From SZAS-103 sp964449135 (GTDB taxonomy: Bacteria; Pseudomonadota; Gammaproteobacteria; Xanthomonadales; Xanthomonadaceae): DNA of 31,841 bases. Made by a program: the position numbers and the translations under genes. Shown here piece by piece: positions 1-7,012 of this stretch. Where the stretch lies: the NCBI GenBank assembly GCA_964449135.1, contig CAYUXZ010000034.1, positions 1-31,841 of the forward strand, in the 5' to 3' direction. The first letter of the stretch is position 1. Each line of letters starts with the position of its first letter. The notes beneath the pieces are model-generated. The model did no database searches. It was not told where the DNA came from and saw only the letters and a program-made list of their open reading frames with translations.

Positions 1-28
1 ACTTTACTATTCTGTTGTCCACATTCAT

Positions 29-58
29 GCTAGGGCTAGCGGCGGTTCCTTCCGGAAC
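29..58. promoter_or_regulatory. Inverted repeats upstream of the first recombinase gene
   Basis: Two short dyads lie just before the first recombinase gene: GCTAG-GG-CTAGC at 29-40 and GTTCC-TTCC-GGAAC at 45-58. They could be an operator, part of a recombination site, or a leader hairpin close to the ribosome binding site at 65-71. No convincing -35/-10 pair is visible in the 61 bases available, so the function is open. Confidence 0.35.
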
Positions 59-76
59 GGCGTGAAGGAGGCAGGA

Positions 77-742
77 ATGGCGATCTACGGGTACGCGCGT
101 GTTTCGACGGTGACCCAAGCGAGGGAGGGCGAAAGTCTTGAAGCCCAGCATCGGCAGATTCAGGCCTACGCCATATCCAAGGGCTTAGAGCTGGCGGAGG
201 AGAACGTCTTTATCGAGGCGGGGGTAAGCGGCGGGGTCGAGTTCCAGCAACGTCCAGAGGGCGCTCGCTTGATCAGTCTTGTGCGAAAGGGCGACCTAAT
301 CATCTTTCCAAAGCTGGACCGGGCGTTTCGAAACACTCGAAACGCCTTGAACGTCCTCCATGATATGAAGGAGCTTGGCGTCCATATTCACTTCATAGAC
401 CTGGGCGGCGATGTAACGGGCAATGGAATCGGAGCAATCGTCTTCACGATTCTTTCCGCATTCGCAACATTTGAGAAGGATCGGATTGCGACTCGCATTC
501 GTGAGGTGAAGCAGATTAAGAAGGCACAAGGTAAGTTCACCGGAGGTCGGCGGGCCTTCGGTTTCGAGGTGGTCGATCAGAAGAAGGTACCCAAGCCCAA
601 TGAACAGCGCGTAATTTCAAAGATGAAAGCGCAGCGGAAAGATGGGAAAAGTTATCGCGCGATCGAAAAATGGCTGCGTGACAAAATGAAGATCAATATC
701 TCAGCTATGGGCGTCAGGCACATCCTCAATGAAGCCGACTGA
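77..742 (+). CDS. Small serine recombinase (resolvase/invertase family)
   Basis: A 221-residue serine site-specific recombinase that would cut and rejoin DNA through a serine-DNA bond. The N-terminal resolvase domain (about 1-140) has the YARVS motif with catalytic Ser10, LDRAFR at 80-85 with the usual arginines, and a helix beginning FEKDRIATR. After it comes a short DNA-binding region starting GRRAFGF and ending with a helix-turn-helix-like segment. The zinc ribbon and coiled coil of large serine recombinases are absent. The ATG at 77 is preferred over the GTG at 62, because AAGGAGG (65-71) sits five bases before it. The gene overlaps the next recombinase by 14 bases, so the two are probably made together. 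GC is clearly lower than in the genes after 2873, which fits mobile DNA. The family is certain; the target site is unknown. Confidence 0.9.
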   Translation: MAIYGYARVSTVTQAREGESLEAQHRQIQAYAISKGLELAEENVFIEAGVSGGVEFQQRPEGARLISLVRKGDLIIFPKLDRAFRNTRNALNVLHDMKELGVHIHFIDLGGDVTGNGIGAIVFTILSAFATFEKDRIATRIREVKQIKKAQGKFTGGRRAFGFEVVDQKKVPKPNEQRVISKMKAQRKDGKSYRAIEKWLRDKMKINISAMGVRHILNEAD

Positions 743-2432
743 GTCGTTACCCATCCTCCACATCTACACGCGCGTCTCTACAGTTGCGCAAGAAGACAAG
801 GGCACTTCGCTTGAGTCGCAAGAGCAGATTGGGCGAGCGCGGGCGATTGCGCTTCGCTTTAACGCCAAGGTCTGGAACGAGGGCGGCAAGAGTTCCAACC
901 ATGAGGACATAGCGAAACGACCAATACTCCAGTCGCTCGTGAACGAAATTACGAACGGCAATGCCAAGCACATCTTTGTCTACGATCAGTCGCGTTTGTC
1001 CCGCAACGACAATGTTGCGTCAGCGATCAGATACCAGTGTAAAAAGCATGGAGTAACGCTCTACACCAAGGACGGAACTTACGACTTCTCAAGGCCAGAG
1101 GACACATTTCTCAAGCAAGTCCTTGACGCAATGGCGGAGTTCGACAATGCGGGCAGGGCTGAGAGAACACGGCTGGGCAAACTTCACCGCGTGAAGCAGC
1201 ACAATTGGCACGGGGGTCCTCCACCGTTCGGCTACAAACTCGAAGATAAGAAGCTCGCTTTCGCAAAAGCCGAGGCGGTGAAGGTCAAGGAAATGTTTCA
1301 GCGCTATGCCTCCGGCGATTCCATACACGCGATCAAGAAACACATGGACAAGAGCGGCGTACTGCCGCGCCGCGGCGGATCATGGACGACGGGATCAATT
1401 CTCAAGTTATTTCAGAACACTCACTACATCGGATACTACCTGTATCGGGATAAGAAATCGGGCGAAGAAGTTAGAGTGCCATGCCGTCCGATCATTACCA
1501 CGGCAATTTGGGAATCAGTGCGGGAAAAGCGGGCGGCGATACTGCTTCGCAAGGGTCAGGTCAATCGCACGACGCACTTCTACCTGCTGCGTGACCTGAT
1601 GTGGTGCGCCCACTGTGATGCGCCTCTCGGTGCGAGAACTAAGCCGTCCAAACATGAACACTTTTACTATTGCCCGAGCAAGGAACGGCAATGGAGACAA
1701 GGCGTCGAGCCAAGAAAAAAGTATTCCAAAATTGACGGATGCGGGTTTGCCAGGTCGATGAACATTGATCTGGCGGACAAGTTAGTGTGGGAAGTCGTAG
1801 TTGACATCCACTCGAAGTCGAGCCTTCTGAAGGAGGAGGTCAAGCAACGGCTGATCGGAGGAATCGTGGCGCCGTCGACGGGCTACGAAGCCACGCAGAA
1901 AAAGAATGAGAAGAGCATCAAGGTGGCAGAGAAGGAGCTACGGCGCGCGGACGAAGCGATCACTGAATTGGATGTAGAGCATAGGCTGGGTCGGGTAGAG
2001 GCGAACCGATTTCCCCAGATCATGAAGAAACTACAAGAGCAGCGAAATATGATCCAAGCGCGCATCGAGACGTTGAGAGACGGCGTCAAGAACCAAGCTC
2101 TTGAAAGGAAGTGGATTGACTGGGTCAAGGCTTTCGGAGACGAGGTAAAGTTGAAATCGGAATTGACGCCATCGGAAAAGAGGGAATACCTTCGCGGGAT
2201 GATCGAACGAATCGACGTCAAGTTCCTCGCGGACACTAAGCAGCATCAGCTTGAGATCAAGTTCATCAAGCCCATTGTCGGGGACGGCATCGTTTACAAG
2301 AAACCCAGCCAGAGACCGAGAGTCTACCGGCTACGAAAGGGATCGACGCGTAAGCTAGTGAAGCTTGGAGCACAGGCACCGCCCGGAAAACGAAACACCC
2401 CCGTTGGAAACAACTCCGTGACGGTGGAGTAA
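729..2432 (+). CDS. Large serine recombinase with zinc ribbon
   Basis: A 567-residue large serine recombinase of the kind that integrates and excises phages or genomic islands. The resolvase domain (about 8-150) carries YTRVS with catalytic Ser17 and the YDQSRLSR motif. A recombinase domain follows (about 165-280, starting PPPFGYK), then a zinc ribbon with Cys293, Cys296, Cys315 and Cys338. A long charged coiled coil (about 385-450) comes next, the element that controls synapsis in this family. The length is normal. It starts inside the preceding small recombinase gene (14-base overlap). Its last codons lie in a 15-bp sequence that recurs at 2853-2867. The arrangement recalls the paired ccrA/ccrB recombinases of SCC elements, but here one partner is much smaller. 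The direction of the reaction and the att sites are not known. Confidence 0.93.
   Translation: MKPTESLPILHIYTRVSTVAQEDKGTSLESQEQIGRARAIALRFNAKVWNEGGKSSNHEDIAKRPILQSLVNEITNGNAKHIFVYDQSRLSRNDNVASAIRYQCKKHGVTLYTKDGTYDFSRPEDTFLKQVLDAMAEFDNAGRAERTRLGKLHRVKQHNWHGGPPPFGYKLEDKKLAFAKAEAVKVKEMFQRYASGDSIHAIKKHMDKSGVLPRRGGSWTTGSILKLFQNTHYIGYYLYRDKKSGEEVRVPCRPIITTAIWESVREKRAAILLRKGQVNRTTHFYLLRDLMWCAHCDAPLGARTKPSKHEHFYYCPSKERQWRQGVEPRKKYSKIDGCGFARSMNIDLADKLVWEVVVDIHSKSSLLKEEVKQRLIGGIVAPSTGYEATQKKNEKSIKVAEKELRRADEAITELDVEHRLGRVEANRFPQIMKKLQEQRNMIQARIETLRDGVKNQALERKWIDWVKAFGDEVKLKSELTPSEKREYLRGMIERIDVKFLADTKQHQLEIKFIKPIVGDGIVYKKPSQRPRVYRLRKGSTRKLVKLGAQAPPGKRNTPVGNNSVTVE
2418..2432 (+). repeat. Short direct repeat, copy 1 (att-like)
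   Basis: GTGACGGTGGAGTAA forms the last four sense codons and the stop of the large recombinase gene. A 13-of-15 match ends the next gene at 2853-2867, and a looser copy lies at 2824-2838. Repeats at the edge of a serine recombinase module are candidates for attachment-site cores, but coincidence between gene ends is possible. Confidence 0.4.
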
Positions 2433-2435
2433 GGC

Positions 2436-2867
2436 ATGTTCAAGACATTTTCAGAAATCACAGGGTGGCGACGGATGTTGGTGGAGTCGCTGCGGTTGGT
2501 GATGTACTTCGGATTGGTTCTCTCGATGGGGCGGGTAGCGGACAACTTCTTGCTGTCGACGCGGGCTGGACATCCTGAACCCGTCTGGCTTTTCGTCGTG
2601 ATCGCATTGATGGCGACCCTATCGATTGTCTGGATAGTACGGAGTGTGTCGTTCGTCTGGCCGACATTGTTGTTTGCATTCTCGATCGTTTTCTTAATCC
2701 AGAGTTTGAGATTGTTTGAAGGCGAGGAGTTTCCGGAGCATCGGGCGCTTGGTGCGCTGGCTGGTGTGGGTTGCATAGTGATTTATTTCATCTTGTTCCG
2801 GTTATCACAACGCGCCGTTGAGCGTGACAGTAGAACTTCAGAACCTACTAAAGTGACGGCGGAATAA
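2436..2867 (+). CDS. Small integral membrane protein of the recombinase module
   Basis: A 143-residue protein I do not recognise. It has about four hydrophobic helices (roughly 17-36, 50-69, 72-92 and 105-125) and a short charged cytoplasmic-looking tail. There is no signal peptide with a cleavage site and no enzymatic motif. The ATG lies three bases after the recombinase stop, so translational coupling is likely and the gene probably belongs to the same element. Its GC content matches the recombinases, not the LOG-family gene that follows. It could be a cargo gene, an exclusion protein or an accessory factor; nothing in the sequence decides. Its final codons repeat the end of the recombinase gene. 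Confidence 0.75.
   Translation: MFKTFSEITGWRRMLVESLRLVMYFGLVLSMGRVADNFLLSTRAGHPEPVWLFVVIALMATLSIVWIVRSVSFVWPTLLFAFSIVFLIQSLRLFEGEEFPEHRALGALAGVGCIVIYFILFRLSQRAVERDSRTSEPTKVTAE
2853..2867 (+). repeat. Short direct repeat, copy 2, at the element/chromosome border
   Basis: GTGACGGCGGAATAA ends the small membrane protein gene and differs from 2418-2432 at two positions. Base composition rises sharply right after it, where the LOG-family gene starts at 2873, so it marks the likely right border of the foreign segment. Confidence 0.4.
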
Positions 2868-2872
2868 ACACG

Positions 2873-3460
2873 GTGCGCATCTGCGTTTACGCCGCTTCGA
2901 GCGCGCACTGCGATCCGGCCTACCACGAGTCCGCGCGCGAACTGGGCGCGGCGCTCGCGCGCGCGGGCCATGTGCTGGTCTATGGCGGCGGCGCAGTCGG
3001 CTCGATGGGCGCGTTCGCCGACGGCGCGCTCGCCGCGGGCGGCGAGGTGATCGGCGTGATTCCACGCTTCATGGTGGAACTGGAATGGGCGCACGCGCAC
3101 CTGAGCGCGCTGCAGCTCGTCGAGGACATGCGCGAGCGCAAGCACCTGCTGCTGAGCGGCAGCGACGCAGTCATCGCGCTGCCCGGCGGCTGCGGCACGC
3201 TGGAGGAATTGTTCGAGGCGATCACGCTCAAGCGCCTGGGTATTTACCACAAGCCCATCGTGCTGTTGAATACGCGCGGTTACTGGACGCCGTGGGCGCA
3301 GTTCATGCAGAAGCAGGTGATCGCCGAAGGTTTCATGAATCCGGGTCACGACGCGATGTGGAGCATCGTCGATTCAGTCAACGACGTGTTGCCCGCGATC
3401 GCCGCCGCGCCGGAGTGGAACGAGAAAGCGCGCGACTATGCGGTGGTGCGGCCACGATGA
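2873..3460 (+). CDS. LOG family protein (TIGR00730, Rossmann fold)
   Basis: A 195-residue member of the LOG/lysine-decarboxylase-like family. Characterised relatives are phosphoribohydrolases that release the base from nucleoside 5'-monophosphates, including cytokinin precursors. Visible marks are the start RICVYAASS, the nucleotide-binding stretch YGGGAVGSMG near 40-50, the RKH segment near 90, and the hallmark PGGCGTLEE around 104-112. Length is typical. The GTG at 2873 begins the conserved fold with nothing upstream in frame to extend it. Its stop overlaps the arsC start as ATGA, so the two are co-translated. The physiological substrate in bacteria is often unclear. The gene lies directly at the right edge of the recombinase module, so its native promoter may have been replaced. 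Confidence 0.9.
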   Translation: MRICVYAASSAHCDPAYHESARELGAALARAGHVLVYGGGAVGSMGAFADGALAAGGEVIGVIPRFMVELEWAHAHLSALQLVEDMRERKHLLLSGSDAVIALPGGCGTLEELFEAITLKRLGIYHKPIVLLNTRGYWTPWAQFMQKQVIAEGFMNPGHDAMWSIVDSVNDVLPAIAAAPEWNEKARDYAVVRPR

Positions 3461-3840
3461 AGCGCGTGCTGTTCGTCTGCGTCGAGAACTCCAACCGCAG
3501 CCAGATGGCCGAGGCCTTCGCGCGCATTCTCGGCGGCAACGCGGTCGAAGCGCTGAGCGCGGGGTCGAAACCGTCGGGGCGGATCAATCCCAAGGCCGTG
3601 CGTTTCATGGCCGAGCTCGGCTACGACCTGTCCGCGCACGCGAGCAAGTCGCTGGATGACATCCGCGGCGAGTTCGATGCGGTGGTCACGATGGGCTGTG
3701 GCGATGCCTGCCCTTGGGTTCCGGCGAAGCGGCGCGAGGACTGGGCGCTGCCCGATCCGCGCGAGATGGACGACGAGGCCTATTGCGCGGTACGCGACGA
3801 GATCTCGCGACGCGTGAAGATCTTGCTGGAATCGCTCTGA
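3457..3840 (+). CDS. arsC: Arsenate reductase, low-molecular-weight phosphatase type
   Basis: A 127-residue protein of the low-molecular-weight tyrosine phosphatase fold, best read as thioredoxin-type arsenate reductase (arsenate to arsenite). The P-loop C-x5-R is Cys8 to Arg14, followed by SQMAEA. A Cys81/Cys85 pair lies where the resolving cysteines of thioredoxin-coupled ArsC sit (MGCGDACPW), and the general-acid Asp-Pro motif is at 100-101. The ATG overlaps the stop of the LOG gene (ATGA), and the stop overlaps the start of the channel gene (TGATG). The adjacent aquaglyceroporin strongly supports arsenate over phosphotyrosine as substrate. No arsR regulator or arsB/acr3 pump is seen in the window. 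Confidence 0.88.
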   Translation: MKRVLFVCVENSNRSQMAEAFARILGGNAVEALSAGSKPSGRINPKAVRFMAELGYDLSAHASKSLDDIRGEFDAVVTMGCGDACPWVPAKRREDWALPDPREMDDEAYCAVRDEISRRVKILLESL

Positions 3841-4514
3841 TGCCGATCGCACGACGACTGCTGGCGGAAGGAATCGGCACGTCGCTGCTGCTGGCAACGG
3901 TGGTCGGTTCCGGCGTCATGGGCGTGAAACTCGCGCAGGGCAACGACGCGATCGCGCTGCTCGCGAATGCAGCCGCGACCGCGGGAATCCTCTATGTTCT
4001 GATTGCCACGCTCGGACCGGTTTCTGGCGCGCATCTCAATCCGGCGGTAACGCTGGCCATGCGCCTGCGCGGGCAGTTGGGTACATCGGACGCCATCGCT
4101 TATGTGTTCGTGCAGGTCGTCGCGGCGATCGCGGGCGTATTCCTTGCCCACGCGATGTTCGGCCTCGACCTCGTGCAACCCGGGATCCACGCACGCAGCG
4201 GCATCGCGCAGTGGTTGAGCGAAGCCGTCGCGACGTTCGGCCTGCTGCTCACGATTCTTCTCGGCGCGCGGCAGCGACCCGCGTCGGTTCCCGCGCTCGT
4301 GGCCTGCTACATCTTCGCGGCGTACTGGTTCACCGCGAGCACCTCGTTCGCGAATCCCGCGGTCACGATCGCGCGTGCGTTCACGCAGACCTTCGCCGGA
4401 ATCCGGCCGGCGGACGTCGTGGGCTTCGTGATCGCACAATTCGTGGGCGCATTCCTCGCGCTGTGCGTGGCGGCCGTGTTCCAACCGGTCGTTGCCGCAG
4501 ATCCGAGGCGTTGA
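3840..4514 (+). CDS. aqpS: Aquaporin family channel, AqpS-like
   Basis: A 224-residue major intrinsic protein with six predicted membrane helices and the two half-helix motifs HLNPAVT (NPA at 67-69) and FANPAVT (NPA at 172-174), followed by Arg179 of the selectivity filter. Such channels pass water or small neutral solutes. Next to arsC, the known precedent is AqpS of Sinorhizobium, which lets arsenite leave after ArsC makes it. The ATG at 3840 overlaps the arsC stop by one base. The gene converges on the TfoX-like gene with a 30-base gap and no visible terminator. The arsenite role is inferred from context; water or glycerol transport alone remains possible. Confidence 0.88.
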   Translation: MPIARRLLAEGIGTSLLLATVVGSGVMGVKLAQGNDAIALLANAAATAGILYVLIATLGPVSGAHLNPAVTLAMRLRGQLGTSDAIAYVFVQVVAAIAGVFLAHAMFGLDLVQPGIHARSGIAQWLSEAVATFGLLLTILLGARQRPASVPALVACYIFAAYWFTASTSFANPAVTIARAFTQTFAGIRPADVVGFVIAQFVGAFLALCVAAVFQPVVAADPRR

Positions 4515-4544
4515 CCACCCTTTGATGCCGGCGCAGGTTCGCCT

Positions 4545-4955
4545 TCAATCCTCGTCGCGCGGCGCGTCGGAATCCTGCGAGTCGAACAGCGCGGGTTCGC
4601 CGAACGAGGACTTGTCCGCGTTGCGCGGATCGTCATCCGAATAGATGATTCGAACAGGTTCCGCGGGCGGTAGCGGCTTGCCGCGCACGGGCGGCGCAGT
4701 GGCGCCGGCGGCGTCTGCGGCGATCAGCAGTTCGCCGCGACGGCCTTCGGGCAGCTCGCGCCAGTGGCAGCCGAGGATCGCGCCTTCGAGCGCGTACAGC
4801 AGGTTCAGCGACGGACGGAATCCCGCGCGCTTGATCTTGACGAAGGCGCCGAGCGCACCGGCTTCCACGAGCTGCGCATGCGTACGGATGCCGACCTGGC
4901 GCAGCCACGCCGCTGACTTCGGGCCGATGTTGACGAGTTTTTCCGGCACGCTCAT
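4545..4955 (-). CDS. TfoX C-terminal domain protein
   Basis: A 136-residue protein whose first 75 or so residues match the TfoX/Sxy C-terminal domain, a helix-hairpin-helix-like fold. The start LVNIGPKSAAWL and the later LLYALEGAILG and WRELP are typical. The TfoX N-terminal domain is missing, so this is not a full competence regulator. Many bacteria carry such single-domain versions with no assigned role. The last 60 residues are proline-rich then acidic and look disordered. The ATG at 4955 overlaps the stop of the upstream methionine sulfoxide reductase gene (ATGA), so the two form an operon. Confidence 0.8.
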   Translation of the reverse strand: MSVPEKLVNIGPKSAAWLRQVGIRTHAQLVEAGALGAFVKIKRAGFRPSLNLLYALEGAILGCHWRELPEGRRGELLIAADAAGATAPPVRGKPLPPAEPVRIIYSDDDPRNADKSSFGEPALFDSQDSDAPRDED

Positions 4956-5434
4956 GCGCTCGCCTCCAGCCACGCTTGCGCGATGGCTTCCAGGCCGCGC
5001 TGGTCGTCGGCGTCGAAACGCTCGCGCTCGGGGCTGTCGAGGTCGAACACGCCGATCAATTCGTCGCCGCGGTACAGCGGCACGACGAGTTCGGAACGCG
5101 ACGCGGCGTCGCAGGGTATATGGCCCGGAAACGCATCCACGTCCGCGATGCGTTGCGTCGCGCGCGTCACCGCCGCGGTACCGCAGACGCCGCGACCGAG
5201 CGCGATGCGCACGCAGGCCGGCTTGCCCTGGAACGGTCCAACCACGAGCTCGCGGCCATCGAAGAAATAGAAGCCCACCCAGTTCAGCGACTGCAGCGCG
5301 TGATAGACCAGCGCCGACAGGTTGGCCGCATTCGCGATGCGGTCGCGTTCGCCGGCGAACAGCCCCTGCGCCTGCTGCAAGAGCTGCGCGTACTGCTCGG
5401 GCTTGCTGCCGTCGAGTGATTGGGTTTCGTGCAT
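4952..5434 (-). CDS. msrC: Free methionine-(R)-sulfoxide reductase (GAF domain)
   Basis: A 160-residue single GAF-domain protein matching fRMsr (YebR/MsrC), which reduces free methionine-R-sulfoxide using thioredoxin. The three conserved cysteines are present: Cys74 in GKPACVRI, Cys84 in GRGVCGTA and Cys108 in HIPCDAAS, with spacing equal to that of the Escherichia coli enzyme. Length is typical. A TACAAT hexamer on the minus strand (5446-5441) sits six bases before the ATG and no Shine-Dalgarno sequence is visible, so the message may be leaderless. The downstream TfoX-like gene overlaps by four bases. Confidence 0.93.
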   Translation of the reverse strand: MHETQSLDGSKPEQYAQLLQQAQGLFAGERDRIANAANLSALVYHALQSLNWVGFYFFDGRELVVGPFQGKPACVRIALGRGVCGTAAVTRATQRIADVDAFPGHIPCDAASRSELVVPLYRGDELIGVFDLDSPERERFDADDQRGLEAIAQAWLEASA

Positions 5435-5440
5435 CCGGCC

Positions 5441-5468
5441 ATTGTAGCAACGCGCGTGCTGCTAAGCT
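5441..5468. promoter_or_regulatory. Divergent promoter region between msrC and the TMEM175-like gene
   Basis: Only 40 bases separate the two divergent start codons. On the minus strand TACAAT occupies 5446-5441, six bases before the ATG at 5434. On the plus strand TAAGCT occupies 5463-5468, six bases before the ATG at 5475. Neither start has a Shine-Dalgarno sequence. Both would produce transcripts starting at or next to the start codon. The -35 boxes are weak. Confidence 0.4.
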
Positions 5469-5474
5469 GGCGAC

Positions 5475-6209
5475 ATGAGCGAAACACGGCATCTTCGCCC
5501 CGACGGTTTTCGCGAACGCGGCGGCGAGGTCACCCGCATCGAGGCCTTCGTGGATGCGGCATTCGCGTTTGCGTTGACGATGCTGGTGATCTCGGTCGGT
5601 GCGATCCCCGACGACATGCCGAAGCTGATCCTTGCGATCAAGGGTACGCCTGCGTTCGCGGCGAGTTTCATCCAGATCGCCGCGTTCTGGTACGCGCACA
5701 TGACCTGGAGCCGACGTTACGGGCTGGACGATTCGGCCAGCGTGGTACTCAGCCTCGTGCTGGTGTTCCTGGTAATGATCTTCATCTACCCGTTGAAGAT
5801 CGTGTTCGCGACCTTCTTCGGCTGGATCAGCGGAGGCTGGCTGCCGTACAACTTCACGTTCGGATCGGTCGCGGACCTGCGGATGATGTTCGTGATCTAC
5901 GGCGTGGTGTTCGGCACGTTGTCGCTGGTGATCGTGCTGCTGTACCGGCATGCGCTGCGGCAGGCCGACGATCTCGGCCTGAGCCTGCGCGAACGCGAGC
6001 GGACGGTCGTGCAGATCACCCGATCGGCGCTGTCGGCGGGCATGGCGGTCGTCTCGATCGCAGTCGCCTACGCCCTGCCGGAACACGGGCCGGGCTGGAT
6101 GATGGGATCGCCGGGCATGGTGTACGCACTGCTCGGCTTCAGCGGCCTGATCGGCGAACGAGCGGGGCGCCGCGCCCGCACGCGCATGCAAGCGGAAAAC
6201 ATCGCATGA
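5475..6209 (+). CDS. TMEM175-like (DUF1211) integral membrane protein
   Basis: A 244-residue membrane protein with about six hydrophobic helices. The first helix region, RIEAFVDAAFAFALTMLVIS, resembles the signature of bacterial TMEM175 potassium channels, which usually reads RxxxFSDxxFAIAxT; here the serine of FSD is a valine. Later features (FWYAHMTWSRRY, the hydrophilic break near 160, and a basic tail) also fit. Characterised bacterial TMEM175 proteins form potassium-permeable tetramers, but with FSD altered the ion specificity cannot be assumed. The stop overlaps the bioD start as ATGA. A -10-like hexamer lies only six bases upstream of the ATG. Confidence 0.75.
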   Translation: MSETRHLRPDGFRERGGEVTRIEAFVDAAFAFALTMLVISVGAIPDDMPKLILAIKGTPAFAASFIQIAAFWYAHMTWSRRYGLDDSASVVLSLVLVFLVMIFIYPLKIVFATFFGWISGGWLPYNFTFGSVADLRMMFVIYGVVFGTLSLVIVLLYRHALRQADDLGLSLRERERTVVQITRSALSAGMAVVSIAVAYALPEHGPGWMMGSPGMVYALLGFSGLIGERAGRRARTRMQAENIA

Positions 6210-6895
6210 GCCGCGGCGTCTTCATCACCGGCACCGACACCGGCATCGGCAAGACGACCGCGAGCTGCGCGCTGCTACTCGCGCTGCGCGCGCGCGGCCT
6301 GCGCGCGATCGGCATGAAGCCGGTCGCCAGCGGCTGCGAGCGCACGCCGGACGGCTGGCGCAACGACGATGCACTGCGCCTACTCGCGGCGAGCGATCCG
6401 CAGCCCGATTACGCGCTGGTCAATCCCTACGCGCTACCCGCGCCGACCGCGCCGGAACTCGCGGCAGCCGATGTCCACGTCAGCGTCGAACTCGATCCGT
6501 TGCGGGTGGCGTTCGATGCGTTGTCCGCGCAGTGCGATGGCGTCGTCGTGGAAGGCGTCGGCGGCTGGGCCGCACCGCTGTCTGCGCAACACGACCAGGC
6601 CGATCTCGTGCGTGCGCTGGAATTGCCGGTGATCCTGGTCGTCGGTTTGCGGCTGGGCTGCATCAGCCACGCGCGATTGACCGCGCGCGCGATCCGCGGA
6701 GATGGCATGAAACTGCTCGGCTGGATCGGCAGCGCGGTGGATCCGGCATTCGAGCGCCGCGGGGAAACGATCGCGATCCTGGATCGCGTGATCCCCGCGC
6801 CGCGGTTGGGCGTGCTCGAACATGGCGCGAATGAAACGCAGCATTCCACCGCCCTCACCGAAGCCGCGCGCAGGGCTGACTTTCGGCAGGGGTAG
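6206..6895 (+). CDS. bioD: Dethiobiotin synthetase
   Basis: A 229-residue ATP-dependent dethiobiotin synthetase, which closes the ureido ring from 7,8-diaminopelargonate in biotin synthesis. The Walker A motif TGTDTGIGKTT starts near residue 8, MKPVASGC lies near 37, and VVVEGVGGWAAPL near 115 gives the second conserved region. Length is typical. The ATG at 6206 overlaps the stop of the TMEM175-like gene. No other bio gene is nearby, which is common when bioD stands apart from bioFHC. It may be transcribed from the promoter before the membrane protein gene. Confidence 0.95.
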   Translation: MSRGVFITGTDTGIGKTTASCALLLALRARGLRAIGMKPVASGCERTPDGWRNDDALRLLAASDPQPDYALVNPYALPAPTAPELAAADVHVSVELDPLRVAFDALSAQCDGVVVEGVGGWAAPLSAQHDQADLVRALELPVILVVGLRLGCISHARLTARAIRGDGMKLLGWIGSAVDPAFERRGETIAILDRVIPAPRLGVLEHGANETQHSTALTEAARRADFRQG

Positions 6896-6940
6896 CCAGG
6901 CGGGCCGGATAAGCTAAACTTGCCGGTACAGCAATGCCCC

Positions 6941-6956
6941 GCCCGAGTCTTCGGGC
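6941..6956 (+). other. Hairpin in the bioD-RND intergenic region
   Basis: GCCCGA-GTCT-TCGGGC can form a six-base-pair stem with a four-base loop, flanked by a wider TGCC/GGCA pairing. No run of T follows, so it is not a clear terminator. It may slow transcription leaving bioD or fold in the leader of the efflux operon. A TAAACT hexamer at 6915-6920 is a weak -10 candidate for the efflux genes. Confidence 0.3.
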
Positions 6957-7012
6957 ATCGGCAAAATCCGTTTCGCCGTCCGACGATCCTTGCAGCAGGG
7001 AGCGCGAGCCAC

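Noticed and set aside
1..12. Similarity of the window start (ACTTTACT) to the arm of the inverted-repeat element at 29114-29121
   Set aside because: Only eight bases match and the flanks diverge, which is expected by chance in 32 kb.
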